64,000 nt of DNA from Saprospiraceae bacterium. Lineage in GTDB: Bacteria; Bacteroidota; Bacteroidia; Chitinophagales; Saprospiraceae. The DNA lies in NCBI GenBank assembly GCA_016787575.1, contig JAEUUO010000014.1, positions 51,622 through 115,621 of the forward strand, given 5' to 3'. The first letter of the stretch is position 1; each line of letters starts with the position of its first letter. A model generated the notes under the pieces. The model had not been told where the DNA came from. It did no database searches and saw only the letters and a program-made list of their open reading frames with translations. The position numbers and the translations under genes are program-made. Shown here one piece after another: positions 16,535 through 25,784 of this stretch.

Positions 16535-19351
16535 ATGCCAAAAGACGCGTCGATCCGCTCCGTTCTAATTATCGGGAGTGGACCCATCATCATAGGACAA
16601 GCTTGCGAATTTGATTACTCAGGGACCCAGGCTTCACGTTCACTTAGAGAAGAAGGCATCGAAGTCAGCCTGATCAATTCCAATCCGGCTACCATTATGA
16701 CAGATCCTGTGACTGCTGATCATATTTATTTAATGCCACTTACGGTTGAAAGCATTGTTAAAATCCTTGAAGAGCGAAAAATTGATGCTGTTTTACCTAC
16801 CATGGGTGGACAAACTGCATTAAACCTTGCCATTGAAGCTGAAAAACAAAATGTTTGGAATCGGTATGGAGTGAAAATGATTGGAGTGGATGTGGATGCG
16901 ATCGAATTAACGGAAAACCGCGAATTATTTCGCAAACACATGATTGAAATTGGTGTTGAAGTAGCTCCTTCTCAAATTGCCAATTCTTTTCTGGAAGGCA
17001 AAGAAGCTGCTCAACACATTGGATATCCTTTGGTCATACGACCTTCTTTTACTTTGGGTGGAAGTGGTGGAAGTTTTGTAATGAAACCGGACCAATTTGA
17101 TGAAGCCCTCCGCCGTGGATTGGACGCTTCCCCTACCCATGAAGTGTTGGTTGAAAAAGCAGTTTTGGGATGGAAAGAATTTGAATTGGAATTGCTGCGG
17201 GATAAAAATGACAATGTGGTAATTATTTGCACTGTTGAAAATGTAGATCCCATGGGCATTCATACCGGTGATAGCATCACCGTTGCACCGGCTATGACCT
17301 TATCGGATACCGGTTTTCAAAAAATGCGAGATCACGCAATCATGATGATGCGATCTCTGGGAAATTTTGCCGGTGGTTGCAACGTTCAATTTGCCATGAA
17401 TCCGGATACTGAAGATATCATTGCTGTTGAAATAAATCCACGCGTTTCCAGATCTTCTGCCTTAGCTAGTAAAGCAACCGGCTATCCAATTGCAAAAATT
17501 GCTGCAAAGTTGGCAATAGGGTATAATCTGGATGAATTAAAAAATCAAATTACCGGAACTACTTCCGCTTTATTTGAGCCTTCACTGGATTATGTCATCG
17601 TAAAAATGCCTCGTTGGAATTTTGAAAAATTTCACGGTGCAGATCCACGATTGGGATTGCAGATGAAATCAGTAGGCGAGGTTATGGCCATTGGAAGAAG
17701 TTTTACTGAAGCTTTACAAAAAGCATGTCAATCTCAAGAAAACGATCGTCATGGATTGGGTGCAGATAAAAAAGAATGGATTAATACACAAGACATTCTC
17801 GAGCGGCTTGAAGTGGTTAGTGATGATCGCATTTATCGATTGAAAGATGCTTTGCGTTTGGGTGTTCCTGAAAAAACAGTTCATAAATTAACAGGAATCG
17901 ATGGCTGGTTTATTAAAGAAATCAAGAAGTTAGTCAATCTGGAGGATCAATTGATTAAATACAATTTGCCGGAAGACATTCCTTATGATTTATTTATGGA
18001 ATTAAAAATGAATGGCTACAGTGATGCACAAATTGCCTGGTTGATGCGAGTAGAAGATAAAGAGGTTTATAAGCAACGCAAAAAATTAGGTATTAAAAGA
18101 GTTTATAAATTAGTTGATACCTGTGCAGGTGAATTTGAAGCAAAGACCCCATATTATTATTCTACGTTTGATGCTGAAAATGAAAGTACTTCAGACGATC
18201 GCAAAAAAATCATTGTTTTAGGTTCGGGTCCAAATCGAATCGGACAAGGAATTGAATTTGATTATTGCTGTGTGCATGGCGTATTGGCTATTCGTGAAGA
18301 AGGCTTGGAAGCCATTATGGTAAATTGCAATCCGGAAACCGTTTCAACAGATTTTGATATAGCTGATAAACTGTACTTTGAACCAATTTACTGGGAACAC
18401 ATCGAAGAAATTATTGATCATGAAAAGCCAGTGGGTATCATCGTACAACTAGGGGGTCAAACGGCACTAAAATTGGCGGAAAAAATTCACCAAAAAGGAA
18501 TCCCCATCATTGGTACGGATTACAATAACATGGACATTGCAGAAGACCGGGGACGTTTTTCGGATATGCTTAAAGACATGGGAATTCCTTATCCACGATA
18601 TGGTGTAGCAACAGATGCCGATGCTGCATTGGAAGTTGCAAGAAAAATAAGTTATCCTGTTTTGGTACGACCGTCTTATGTATTGGGTGGACAACGCATG
18701 CGCATCGTAATCAATGACGAAGAATTGGAACGCCATGTGTTGAATATTTTTAAGCACATGCCTGATAATAAAGTACTCATCGATCAATTTTTGGAACGTG
18801 CAAAAGAAGCTGAAATCGATGCAATTTGTGATGGAGAAGATGTACACATCATGGGTATCATGGAGCACATCGAACCTGCCGGCATTCACTCCGGTGACAG
18901 TTCGGCTGTATTGCCTCCTTACAGCTTGAGCGAAACTGCAGTAAATACGATGGTAGCTTATGCAAAACGGATTGCAATTGAATTAAAGATTAAAGGATTA
19001 ATCAACATTCAATTTGCTATTAAAGATGATCATGTTTTTGTCATTGAGGCCAATCCACGTGCATCCAGAACCACTCCTTTTATTGCCAAAGCCTATAAAG
19101 TACCCTATCTGAATATAGCAACCAAAGTCATGTTGGGAACCAAAAAACTTAAAGATTTTAAGATGATCAACAAGCTGGATGGTTATGCTATAAAGGTCCC
19201 TGTATTTTCTTTCAACAAATTTCCAGGTGTTGATATCAGTTTAGGTCCTGAAATGAAATCCACTGGTGAAGCAATTCACTTTATTAAAGATTTATACGAT
19301 CCTTATTTCCGTGATATCGATGCAAAGCGATACATGTATTTGACGAGATAA
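16535..19351 (+). CDS. carB: Carbamoyl-phosphate synthase large subunit, short form without MGS-like domain
   Basis: Makes carbamoyl phosphate from bicarbonate, ammonia (from CarA) and two ATP for pyrimidine and arginine synthesis. Both ATP-grasp halves are present: VLIIGSGPIIIGQACEFDYS near the N-terminus and the repeated VLGSGPNRIGQGIEFDYC near the middle, each followed by the matching RPSFTLGG / RPSYVLGG loop. The protein is about 938 residues from the chosen start, while the E. coli enzyme is 1073. It ends shortly after FNKFPGVDISLGPEMKSTGE, so the C-terminal MGS-like allosteric domain (UMP and ornithine site) is missing. No frameshift remnant follows; downstream is a repeat. The short form also occurs, as far as I recall, in other Bacteroidota. 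carA is not in the window. Confidence 0.96.
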   Translation: MPKDASIRSVLIIGSGPIIIGQACEFDYSGTQASRSLREEGIEVSLINSNPATIMTDPVTADHIYLMPLTVESIVKILEERKIDAVLPTMGGQTALNLAIEAEKQNVWNRYGVKMIGVDVDAIELTENRELFRKHMIEIGVEVAPSQIANSFLEGKEAAQHIGYPLVIRPSFTLGGSGGSFVMKPDQFDEALRRGLDASPTHEVLVEKAVLGWKEFELELLRDKNDNVVIICTVENVDPMGIHTGDSITVAPAMTLSDTGFQKMRDHAIMMMRSLGNFAGGCNVQFAMNPDTEDIIAVEINPRVSRSSALASKATGYPIAKIAAKLAIGYNLDELKNQITGTTSALFEPSLDYVIVKMPRWNFEKFHGADPRLGLQMKSVGEVMAIGRSFTEALQKACQSQENDRHGLGADKKEWINTQDILERLEVVSDDRIYRLKDALRLGVPEKTVHKLTGIDGWFIKEIKKLVNLEDQLIKYNLPEDIPYDLFMELKMNGYSDAQIAWLMRVEDKEVYKQRKKLGIKRVYKLVDTCAGEFEAKTPYYYSTFDAENESTSDDRKKIIVLGSGPNRIGQGIEFDYCCVHGVLAIREEGLEAIMVNCNPETVSTDFDIADKLYFEPIYWEHIEEIIDHEKPVGIIVQLGGQTALKLAEKIHQKGIPIIGTDYNNMDIAEDRGRFSDMLKDMGIPYPRYGVATDADAALEVARKISYPVLVRPSYVLGGQRMRIVINDEELERHVLNIFKHMPDNKVLIDQFLERAKEAEIDAICDGEDVHIMGIMEHIEPAGIHSGDSSAVLPPYSLSETAVNTMVAYAKRIAIELKIKGLINIQFAIKDDHVFVIEANPRASRTTPFIAKAYKVPYLNIATKVMLGTKKLKDFKMINKLDGYAIKVPVFSFNKFPGVDISLGPEMKSTGEAIHFIKDLYDPYFRDIDAKRYMYLTR

Positions 19352-19356
19352 AGTCA

Positions 19357-19461
19357 ATTACGGATTACGAATTACGGATTACGAATTTTTTTTAAATCAG
19401 GTAGATGAAATTAATTTGATATTAATTCCATTCTCCGAATTCGTAATTCGTAATTCGTAAT
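19357..19461. repeat. Heptad inverted repeat between carB and porZ
   Basis: Left arm 19357-19387 is four 7-bp words ATTACGG, ATTACGA, ATTACGG, ATTACGA followed by a T-run. Right arm 19434-19461 is TCCGAAT and then TCGTAAT three times, the reverse complement of the same word. The arms can form a long imperfect stem with a 46-base loop between two convergent genes. The T-run after the left arm and the position suggest a two-way terminator. Confidence 0.85.
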
Positions 19462-19468
19462 TAATTCA

Positions 19469-21775
19469 TCATTTGCTTATCACAATTTTACTCACGACTG
19501 CTTCGGTGGTTTCAAAATCCTGAGTGGCATTTGCAAATACGAGGTAAACACCGGAAACCGCTTTATTTCCTAAATAATCTTTACCATCCCAAATGGCTTG
19601 GCCTCCATTAGCAAATGTCTCATATACGAGTCGTCCACTGAGGTCCGTAATTTTAACGCGTGCATCTCTGGCTAATCCTTTGATTGCAATGGGGCCGTTG
19701 TAATCCGGGGCAACCGGATTGGGAAACACGCTTGCGGTTTCAGTAAAAAAATCTTTTGCTTGTGTTGCATCAGAACGAAATACTTGCAATCCCTGTGCAG
19801 TTGCTATCCATGCTTGTCCAGTTTTTGGATCAATTGAAATATCCAAGATATTATTATCCATCAGTGGACTGTTAGCAATATTAAAATTATAAATCTGAAT
19901 TTCTCCACCGGGTGATTGCACATAAATTCCATTGTTACTGGTTCCAAACCATTTTCGATTGGCCCCATCTACTGCAATGCTGGTAATCACTTCTGAAGAA
20001 AGTAAATAATAAATAATACCATCCTGATCTACCTTTCGGCGACTGCCTTTGCAGGTGCCATCAAAAATTGATGAACCACATTCAAATACAATGGGTCCTT
20101 CGGAGGTGCCAACCCAAACATCACCATCCAGGTCCACTTCTACTGTTCGAACATCATTGCTGGTCATCTCAGTATTGGATTGATTGAGTTGAATGCTTCT
20201 GTCATCAGAACTTATTGCAGGATCTCCTTCGTCAAATACCATTACTCCGCCATTCAATCGGCTTACGATCCATTTATAGCCATTTAAATCCACCTTAATT
20301 TCTGAAAACAAATTCGGATTGTTTGGAAAAACATATTCTTTCCAAATGCCTTGATTGTTTAGAGAGACCAAACCTACCGAAGCCAGATAATTGGTAATCC
20401 ACAAGGTATTGTTTTTATCAAATGCCAAACCAGACAAACGAATGTTGCCTGTATCGCCCACTGTTCCTTTTAAGGGTGAATTGGTTTTGTTAAATACTTT
20501 GTATGAATTGGTGATTCGGTTGTATTCGATCAATCCCTTTCCATTGCTTGCAAAATATATTTTTGTTTTATCCGGATGCTCTGCAATTCGCAAAACATCG
20601 TTGATGTTGTAAGGTTTTAAATCATTGGTTGAAGAAGAGTTGATTGCCGACCATGTCTTATCCGAATATTTCAAAATACCATCTCCCCAATATCTTGGTG
20701 TAAATGTAGCATCAACCCCACCGGCAGCAACGTAAACCGCATCATCCAGGCATGCTATTTCAAAACAATTATTTGAAAGGGGCCCGCTAACCCAGATGCT
20801 CTGACAGGGCTTTCCGGGTTTTTCTGAAAACCGAAAACTCCAACGAAAATCAGCATACCAAATGCTGCTGTCAATGCATTCCTCTGCATGGTAATTTATT
20901 TCTGAACAATCAGCATTTGAAGTGGTGTAATTTAATGCATCATCAAAATATACCAGCAGATCTCCACAATTTGATTTGCAATGAATTCCTGCTAACAAAT
21001 GATAAGGTCCAGCATTTAAATAGCGCGGTTCATATTCCGAATTGCTGAACACTGAATTAAACCGATTGCCCGACCATTGATAAATTGCTTCTTTATTGCA
21101 AACAAAAATAGACCCATTTCGATTAGCCAAAGAACTGTATGACACGCGGTCATTGAGGCCAAAAGTTGCATCTAATTTTTTCCAGCCACCAAAGTTTTGA
21201 ATAATGCCATTTCCAAGGTCCTGATAATAGTATACCCCGGATTCGGTGGCCATAAAATATTCTGTAAGATTTCTTGCACAATCAAAAACTTTCAAATTTG
21301 GAGTGAAGAGTGTAAAATTAAAACGACCGGTATAAACATCCATTTGAGACAATCCGTAATTACCAGAAATAAATACGTGGGAATCATCTGCAAATGATAT
21401 TGAATTAATGAATTTATCGATTGGTATGTTGTTAAAGTTGTAAAGATCGACTACCGCTTTTACACCTGTACTTGTGATTAAATCCAGAATTCCATTTTCA
21501 TAAGCAACGATTAAGGTATTGCTGGATTTATGAAAATAGATTGTATTGATTCTTGTATCACTCAATCCCTCTGTACGTGTAATGCGTTCAATGCTTTTGT
21601 CAGAACGATTTATTTGAAGAATGGCATTGCCGGTAGTAAAATATACAAATTGATTGCTACTCGTTACATGATTGCCACTGTTGAAAGGCAAGTGAGTTGC
21701 CCATTCACCTATAGCTAAATCAGCTTGAGAATGAATTATAAAAGGCACTAAGAGCAAGAGGAATAAGCGCATCAT
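19469..21775 (-). CDS. porZ: PorZ-like type IX secretion protein (two-propeller surface protein)
   Basis: 768 residues, signal peptide (MMRLFLLLLVPFIIHSQ), then GEWATHLPFNSGNHVT, the characteristic PorZ opening. Two regions of two-component-regulator-type propeller blades follow (for example ITRTEGLSDTRINTIYF, GDVWVGTSEGPIVF, NRKWFGTSNNGIYV, GQAWIATAQGLQVF), then a T9SS-type C-terminal domain (SVFPNPVAPDYNGPIAI, GVYLVFANA). Known: PorZ is part of the T9SS attachment complex on the cell surface and binds A-LPS with PorU, PorV and PorQ. It stands alone here, converging on carB. A start at the second Met is as likely as the first. Confidence 0.85.
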   Translation of the reverse strand: MMRLFLLLLVPFIIHSQADLAIGEWATHLPFNSGNHVTSSNQFVYFTTGNAILQINRSDKSIERITRTEGLSDTRINTIYFHKSSNTLIVAYENGILDLITSTGVKAVVDLYNFNNIPIDKFINSISFADDSHVFISGNYGLSQMDVYTGRFNFTLFTPNLKVFDCARNLTEYFMATESGVYYYQDLGNGIIQNFGGWKKLDATFGLNDRVSYSSLANRNGSIFVCNKEAIYQWSGNRFNSVFSNSEYEPRYLNAGPYHLLAGIHCKSNCGDLLVYFDDALNYTTSNADCSEINYHAEECIDSSIWYADFRWSFRFSEKPGKPCQSIWVSGPLSNNCFEIACLDDAVYVAAGGVDATFTPRYWGDGILKYSDKTWSAINSSSTNDLKPYNINDVLRIAEHPDKTKIYFASNGKGLIEYNRITNSYKVFNKTNSPLKGTVGDTGNIRLSGLAFDKNNTLWITNYLASVGLVSLNNQGIWKEYVFPNNPNLFSEIKVDLNGYKWIVSRLNGGVMVFDEGDPAISSDDRSIQLNQSNTEMTSNDVRTVEVDLDGDVWVGTSEGPIVFECGSSIFDGTCKGSRRKVDQDGIIYYLLSSEVITSIAVDGANRKWFGTSNNGIYVQSPGGEIQIYNFNIANSPLMDNNILDISIDPKTGQAWIATAQGLQVFRSDATQAKDFFTETASVFPNPVAPDYNGPIAIKGLARDARVKITDLSGRLVYETFANGGQAIWDGKDYLGNKAVSGVYLVFANATQDFETTEAVVSKIVISK

Positions 21776-21837
21776 AAAGAGAATGGATTCGTAACAAATA
21801 ACGAAAGAAATTCTATAATAGTCTTAGGAATGGGGAC

Positions 21838-21868
21838 AAAAAAAAGATCGACCCTGGGAGGGCCGATC
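21838..21868 (-). terminator. Rho-independent terminator of the candidate RNA upstream of porZ
   Basis: Stem GATCG-x-CCC / GGG-x-CGATC with a short loop and eight T on the minus strand. The one imperfect pair is a G-U wobble on the minus strand but an A-C mismatch on the plus strand, so the minus strand is favoured. It lies upstream of porZ rather than downstream of any called gene, which points to a separate minus-strand transcript ending here. Confidence 0.65.
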
Positions 21869-21975
21869 CTTTAAATAACACTATGAGAACACCCTAAAAA
21901 TTCAAATTATAACGCTATTTGATCTCAATTACTTCTATATACTTCTGCTGAATTAGCGTCCTTTCTCAAATAGCT
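21838..21975 (-). ncRNA. Candidate small RNA with competing stems and terminator
   Basis: In the 425 bp between porZ and the sensor kinase, the minus strand has a TTTG (22012-22009), 21 bp, then TTAATTTG (21987-21980), then a possible RNA of about 137 bases that ends in a terminator. Near its 5' end GCTATTTGA (21974-21966) can pair perfectly with TCAAATAGC (21922-21914); the same 3' segment can instead pair through ACGCTA/TAGCGT (21959-21954 with 21917-21912). The two pairings exclude each other. No good reading frame is present. It could be a regulatory RNA, a 6S-like RNA (the Flavo type is worth testing) or a leader of porZ; none is proven. Confidence 0.4.
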
Positions 21976-22200
21976 ATTGCAAATTAAGTACATTTATATC
22001 ATTCAATCCAAATATTTTTTAAAAAAATTTTAAACAATTTGAAATTATAAAAACATTTAATTATTAAGTGATTGTTCTACAAGCTTTTAATTGGCATTTC
22101 GGCGAAATATAGCTTACTGGCAATTGACTTATATGGTTAAGTTGCCGTTAATTAAGATTCGGAATACGATCTTTTTCATGACTTTTGAGTTTTTAATGCA

Positions 22201-23565
22201 ATGAGTAAAAGGGCAATTTGGATTGTAATTGGCATCATGTCGCTGGCATTGGTTGGTACAACCCTCGTTCAACTTTATTGGATAAACTGGTCTGTAAGAC
22301 TTAAAGAAGAACAATTTAATGAATCCATAATTGGTGCCTTGCACCGGATCGGAGTGCGATTAGAAAAACACGATCCCAGCATGAGTTTGTCATCCAGTTT
22401 GTTTATAGATCAATGGAATGAAAAGCAAAAACAAATTGAATTAATTGACCGTGAAATGCGCATTCAAAAATTTCCATTAGAACGTCGAATTGATCCTTTA
22501 TTTCTCAAAAAAATCCTCATGCAGGAGTTTCAAGAATTGAATTTGGATTTGGATTATTCATTTGGAGTTATTGACAATGTCAGAAAAAAAATGATCATTC
22601 TGAACGGCAATTTCCAGGCTGATGTTGGGCCCAACAACATGGCATCCAGTCCGGGTTTAAAGCTGGAATCACTCTTACAAAATTCGGAATATGAAATTGG
22701 ACTATTTCCTGGTATGACGGGGAGTCCGGGTACCTTAAAAGTAATTTTTCCTACCAAAACACGGTATTTGTGGGGTTCTGTATGGCCTTTACTTGTTTTA
22801 AGTTTGTTATTAAGTTTGATCATTCTGGCCTGTTTTTCGTATGTTATCTACATCGTTTTTCGGCAAAAGCAGTTGTCTGATATAAAAACAGATTTTGTCA
22901 ACAACATGACCCATGAATTTAAAACACCCATTGCAACTATTTCATTAGCTTCAGATTCAATTGTGAGTCCGATGGTAATTAATACCCCAGATAAAATTCG
23001 GCGATTTGCCGGAATTATCCGGCAGGAAAATCAACGCATGCTCAGTCAGGTTGAAAAAGTACTCCAGATGGCTTTGTTGGACAAGCATGATTTCAAATTA
23101 AATCTCAAAGAGCTAAACTTGCATGAAATCATCGATCAGGCGGTTTCCAACATCAGCCTGCAAGTACAACAGCGGGATGGAATTATAAATAAAGAATTGA
23201 CAGCATTAAATGCTACCATTCTGGGAGACCCGCTTCATATGAGTAATATCATCTACAATCTTTTGGACAATGCCAACAAATATTCACCTGATCGGCCTGA
23301 AATTTTAGTCAAAACCCGAAATAATGGAGCCACGATTGAAGTGCTGGTAAGCGACAACGGGATCGGTATGAGCCGCGATGTTCAAAAAATGATTTTTGAG
23401 AAATTTTATCGGGTTCCTACAGGTAACATCCACAATGTCAAAGGTTTCGGATTGGGTTTGAGCTATGTTAAAGCGATGACTTTAGAGCACAACGGGCGGG
23501 TTGAAGTTGAAAGTGAACCAGGGAAGGGAAGTACCTTTAAGCTGGTTTTTCCGGTCAAAGTGTAA
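22201..23565 (+). CDS. Sensor histidine kinase, RprX-like
   Basis: 454 residues. Topology: membrane helix at about 6-27, periplasmic region 28-192, second membrane helix about 194-220, then HisKA (MTHEFKTPIATISLAS, phospho-acceptor His238) and HATPase_c (NLLDNANKYSP N-box, DNGIGMS G1, GFGLGLSYVKAM G2). The front (WIVIGIMSLALVGTT followed by QLYWINW...EEQFNESI) closely resembles RprX of Bacteroides. It phosphorylates the response regulator 50-60 bp downstream. The signal is unknown. The CHASE2 gene follows the regulator closely, so the pair may feed into the 24-38 kb locus. Symbol is not given because the homology is judged by eye. Confidence 0.92.
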   Translation: MSKRAIWIVIGIMSLALVGTTLVQLYWINWSVRLKEEQFNESIIGALHRIGVRLEKHDPSMSLSSSLFIDQWNEKQKQIELIDREMRIQKFPLERRIDPLFLKKILMQEFQELNLDLDYSFGVIDNVRKKMIILNGNFQADVGPNNMASSPGLKLESLLQNSEYEIGLFPGMTGSPGTLKVIFPTKTRYLWGSVWPLLVLSLLLSLIILACFSYVIYIVFRQKQLSDIKTDFVNNMTHEFKTPIATISLASDSIVSPMVINTPDKIRRFAGIIRQENQRMLSQVEKVLQMALLDKHDFKLNLKELNLHEIIDQAVSNISLQVQQRDGIINKELTALNATILGDPLHMSNIIYNLLDNANKYSPDRPEILVKTRNNGATIEVLVSDNGIGMSRDVQKMIFEKFYRVPTGNIHNVKGFGLGLSYVKAMTLEHNGRVEVESEPGKGSTFKLVFPVKV

Positions 23566-23627
23566 AAAATTTTAACATTTGCAACGACATTCTTCGCATT
23601 TAATCGTTATTCTATAAATTGTCTAAA

Positions 23628-24380
23628 ATGGTTGGTGCAACTACAGAAACTTCTATGTCAACTAAAATCTTGCTTGTTGAAGACGACCGCAATTTTGGAG
23701 ACGTACTTCGGTCATACCTCGAAATGCATGGGTATGATGTCGATTTAGCGGTTGACGGGATTGACGGATTCGAACAATATCGAAGAGGAACTTACGATTT
23801 GTGTATTCTGGATGTGATGATGCCCCGAAAGGATGGCTTCTCCTTAGCTAAGGATATTCGTTCTAAAAGTTCAGAAGTTCCCATAATATTTTTGACAGCC
23901 AAGACCTTAAAAGAAGATGTTTTGGAAGGGTTTCGTATTGGCGCAGATGATTATGTAACCAAGCCGTTTAATTCGGAAGAATTGCTGTATCGGGTTCAAG
24001 CCATACTCAAACGCTCCATGAAAAAGTCCGATCCTGAAGATGATGCTAAAGAATTCACCATTGGTATTTATTTTTTCAATTTTCCTTTACGCATTCTGTA
24101 TTTAAAGGAAAACAACGAAATCACCGAGAAAATTAAACTTTCTCCAAAGGAGGCTTTGCTGCTTAAAATGTTTTGCCAATACAGAAATCAAATTTTACCA
24201 CGATCTGAAGCACTTAGTAAAATTTGGGGTGAGGATAACTATTTTACAGCGCGCAGCATGGATGTTTTTGTGACCAAGCTCAGAAAATACCTTTCGAAGG
24301 ATGAAAATATTGAGATCATGAACATTCACGGCAATGGATTCCGGATGATTATCCGGGGTGAAATTGGATCTGAGCTTTAG
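23628..24380 (+). CDS. OmpR-type response regulator, RprY-like
   Basis: About 250 residues: receiver domain (ILLVEDDRNFGDVL, phospho-acceptor Asp in CILDVMMPRKDG, switch Thr in FLTAKT, Lys in GADDYVTKPFNSEELL) and a C-terminal winged-helix DNA-binding domain (KLSPKEALLLKMF, RSMDVFVTKLRKYL, HGNGFRMI). First ATG is at 23628; the ATG at 23655 (MSTKILLVEDD) fits family starts equally well, and the TTG at 23619 is less likely. It pairs with the upstream kinase. 52 bp separate its stop from the CHASE2 start. Confidence 0.94.
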   Translation: MVGATTETSMSTKILLVEDDRNFGDVLRSYLEMHGYDVDLAVDGIDGFEQYRRGTYDLCILDVMMPRKDGFSLAKDIRSKSSEVPIIFLTAKTLKEDVLEGFRIGADDYVTKPFNSEELLYRVQAILKRSMKKSDPEDDAKEFTIGIYFFNFPLRILYLKENNEITEKIKLSPKEALLLKMFCQYRNQILPRSEALSKIWGEDNYFTARSMDVFVTKLRKYLSKDENIEIMNIHGNGFRMIIRGEIGSEL

Positions 24381-24398
24381 CTTCGTTTATAAATTCCC

Positions 24399-24427
24399 TT
24401 TGAATTAGGCCGGAGTTTCTATCTTTA
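24399..24427 (+). promoter_or_regulatory. Possible promoter of the CHASE2 gene group
   Basis: TTTG at 24399-24402, 17 bp, then TATCTTTA at 24420-24427, one mismatch from TAnnTTTG. It ends 5 bp before the GTG start. Spacing is 2 bp short of the usual, so this is tentative; read-through from the regulator gene is an alternative. Confidence 0.4.
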
Positions 24428-24432
24428 AACCG

Positions 24433-25698
24433 GTGAAAGATAACTCCATACACGCCTTTATATATGCCATAGGAGGCGTCATTTTTCTATTTTTACTCCA
24501 TCATTTACCTGTAAATCAGATTTTTATTGATCCTTTCAGTGAGGCGATCAAAAATCATGATATTATGGACATTGCTTTTTCCAAGTTTAGGAATCACAAT
24601 GATCCATCTTTATTTGATTCCAGAATTGTGATCATCAATTCAAGGATTACCAATCGGGAAGAAGTAGCTAAAACAATCCAGTTTATAAACAGACAGCAAG
24701 CCGCAGTCATTGGTGTGGATCTTCTTTTCGATACCGTTTATTATAACCGGCAGGACACCTTACTGCGTGATGCGTTTTTAGCATGTAAACAATTGGTTCT
24801 GGGGTCCACTTTTGCAGAATCCCTGAATAAGTCAGAATCTACTTTGGAGTTTCATTCTGACAGCTTTTTTTCTAAAAACACAGTACAAGCTTATGTTAAC
24901 CTGGGTACCAATGATGGATATTCAGTCAGAGCTTTCGAACCTTACCATAAAATAAACGGGATTGAACAAATGGCTTTTGCTATGCAGATTGCAACGATGT
25001 ACAATCCTGAAATAAGCCAAATAAGTCATTTAAAGGCCCACACTAAAGAATGGATCAATTTTAAACGTCTTCAACCAGGCGAACAAAATATGCGGCCACC
25101 CATCAATTCAAAACATGCTGTACATTATGTAATGCTACAAATAAATGATGTATTAAATGATACTACTCAGTTTGACAGTATGTATTTTAAAAACAAAATC
25201 GTATTGATAGGTTTTTGTGGAGAAAATGAAAATTCCCTATCCATGAAGGACCGTTATTTTACGCCGCTTAACGAACAATACACAGGGAGGTCAATTCCTG
25301 ATATGCATGGTGTAATCATACATGCAAACATTTTATCAATGATACTGGACCAGGATTTTATTTTTGATATTCCTGAAACTATCATTTATTTACTTTCAAT
25401 TTTTATATTTTTTATTAATTATTTCGTTTTTAAAAAGATGGCCCCAAAAGATTATTTTCGTTCCATTCCATACATCCGGGTTATTCAAATTATAGAGTTT
25501 TTTGCCTTGTTGGGAATTTGTCTTAGCTTGCTTTTATTTGGAAATATAAAACTTGGATTTATCTTTTTGACAACTACGATCATTATATCATATGAGCTTT
25601 ATGAATTATATGAACACAAATTGAAATCATATCCGGATACTTATATTCAAATGGTTCGAGATTGGCTGGAGCGAAATTCTTTTACGAAAAGAATTTAA
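24433..25698 (+). CDS. CHASE2-domain membrane sensor without output domain
   Basis: 421 residues from a GTG start (the first membrane helix begins at about residue 8, so no later start is possible). After the first helix comes an extracytoplasmic CHASE2 domain (about 30-305: RIVIINSRITNREEVAKTIQ, AAVIGVDLLFD, NKIVLIGFCG, IPDMHGVIIHANILSMIL), then three membrane helices (about 315-400) and a short charged tail. In other bacteria CHASE2 is fused to kinases, cyclases or phosphatases; here nothing follows. Any signal would have to pass to a partner, perhaps the upstream kinase or the exported neighbours. Start of a plus-strand group of four. Confidence 0.88.
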   Translation: MKDNSIHAFIYAIGGVIFLFLLHHLPVNQIFIDPFSEAIKNHDIMDIAFSKFRNHNDPSLFDSRIVIINSRITNREEVAKTIQFINRQQAAVIGVDLLFDTVYYNRQDTLLRDAFLACKQLVLGSTFAESLNKSESTLEFHSDSFFSKNTVQAYVNLGTNDGYSVRAFEPYHKINGIEQMAFAMQIATMYNPEISQISHLKAHTKEWINFKRLQPGEQNMRPPINSKHAVHYVMLQINDVLNDTTQFDSMYFKNKIVLIGFCGENENSLSMKDRYFTPLNEQYTGRSIPDMHGVIIHANILSMILDQDFIFDIPETIIYLLSIFIFFINYFVFKKMAPKDYFRSIPYIRVIQIIEFFALLGICLSLLLFGNIKLGFIFLTTTIIISYELYELYEHKLKSYPDTYIQMVRDWLERNSFTKRI

Positions 25699-25784
25699 AC
25701 CGCCTGAAAACTTTTATCTTCGGCAACTGATAACCAAATCCACAAAAGCCGTACCTCCTATTAAACGACAAAATAATTCCAAAT

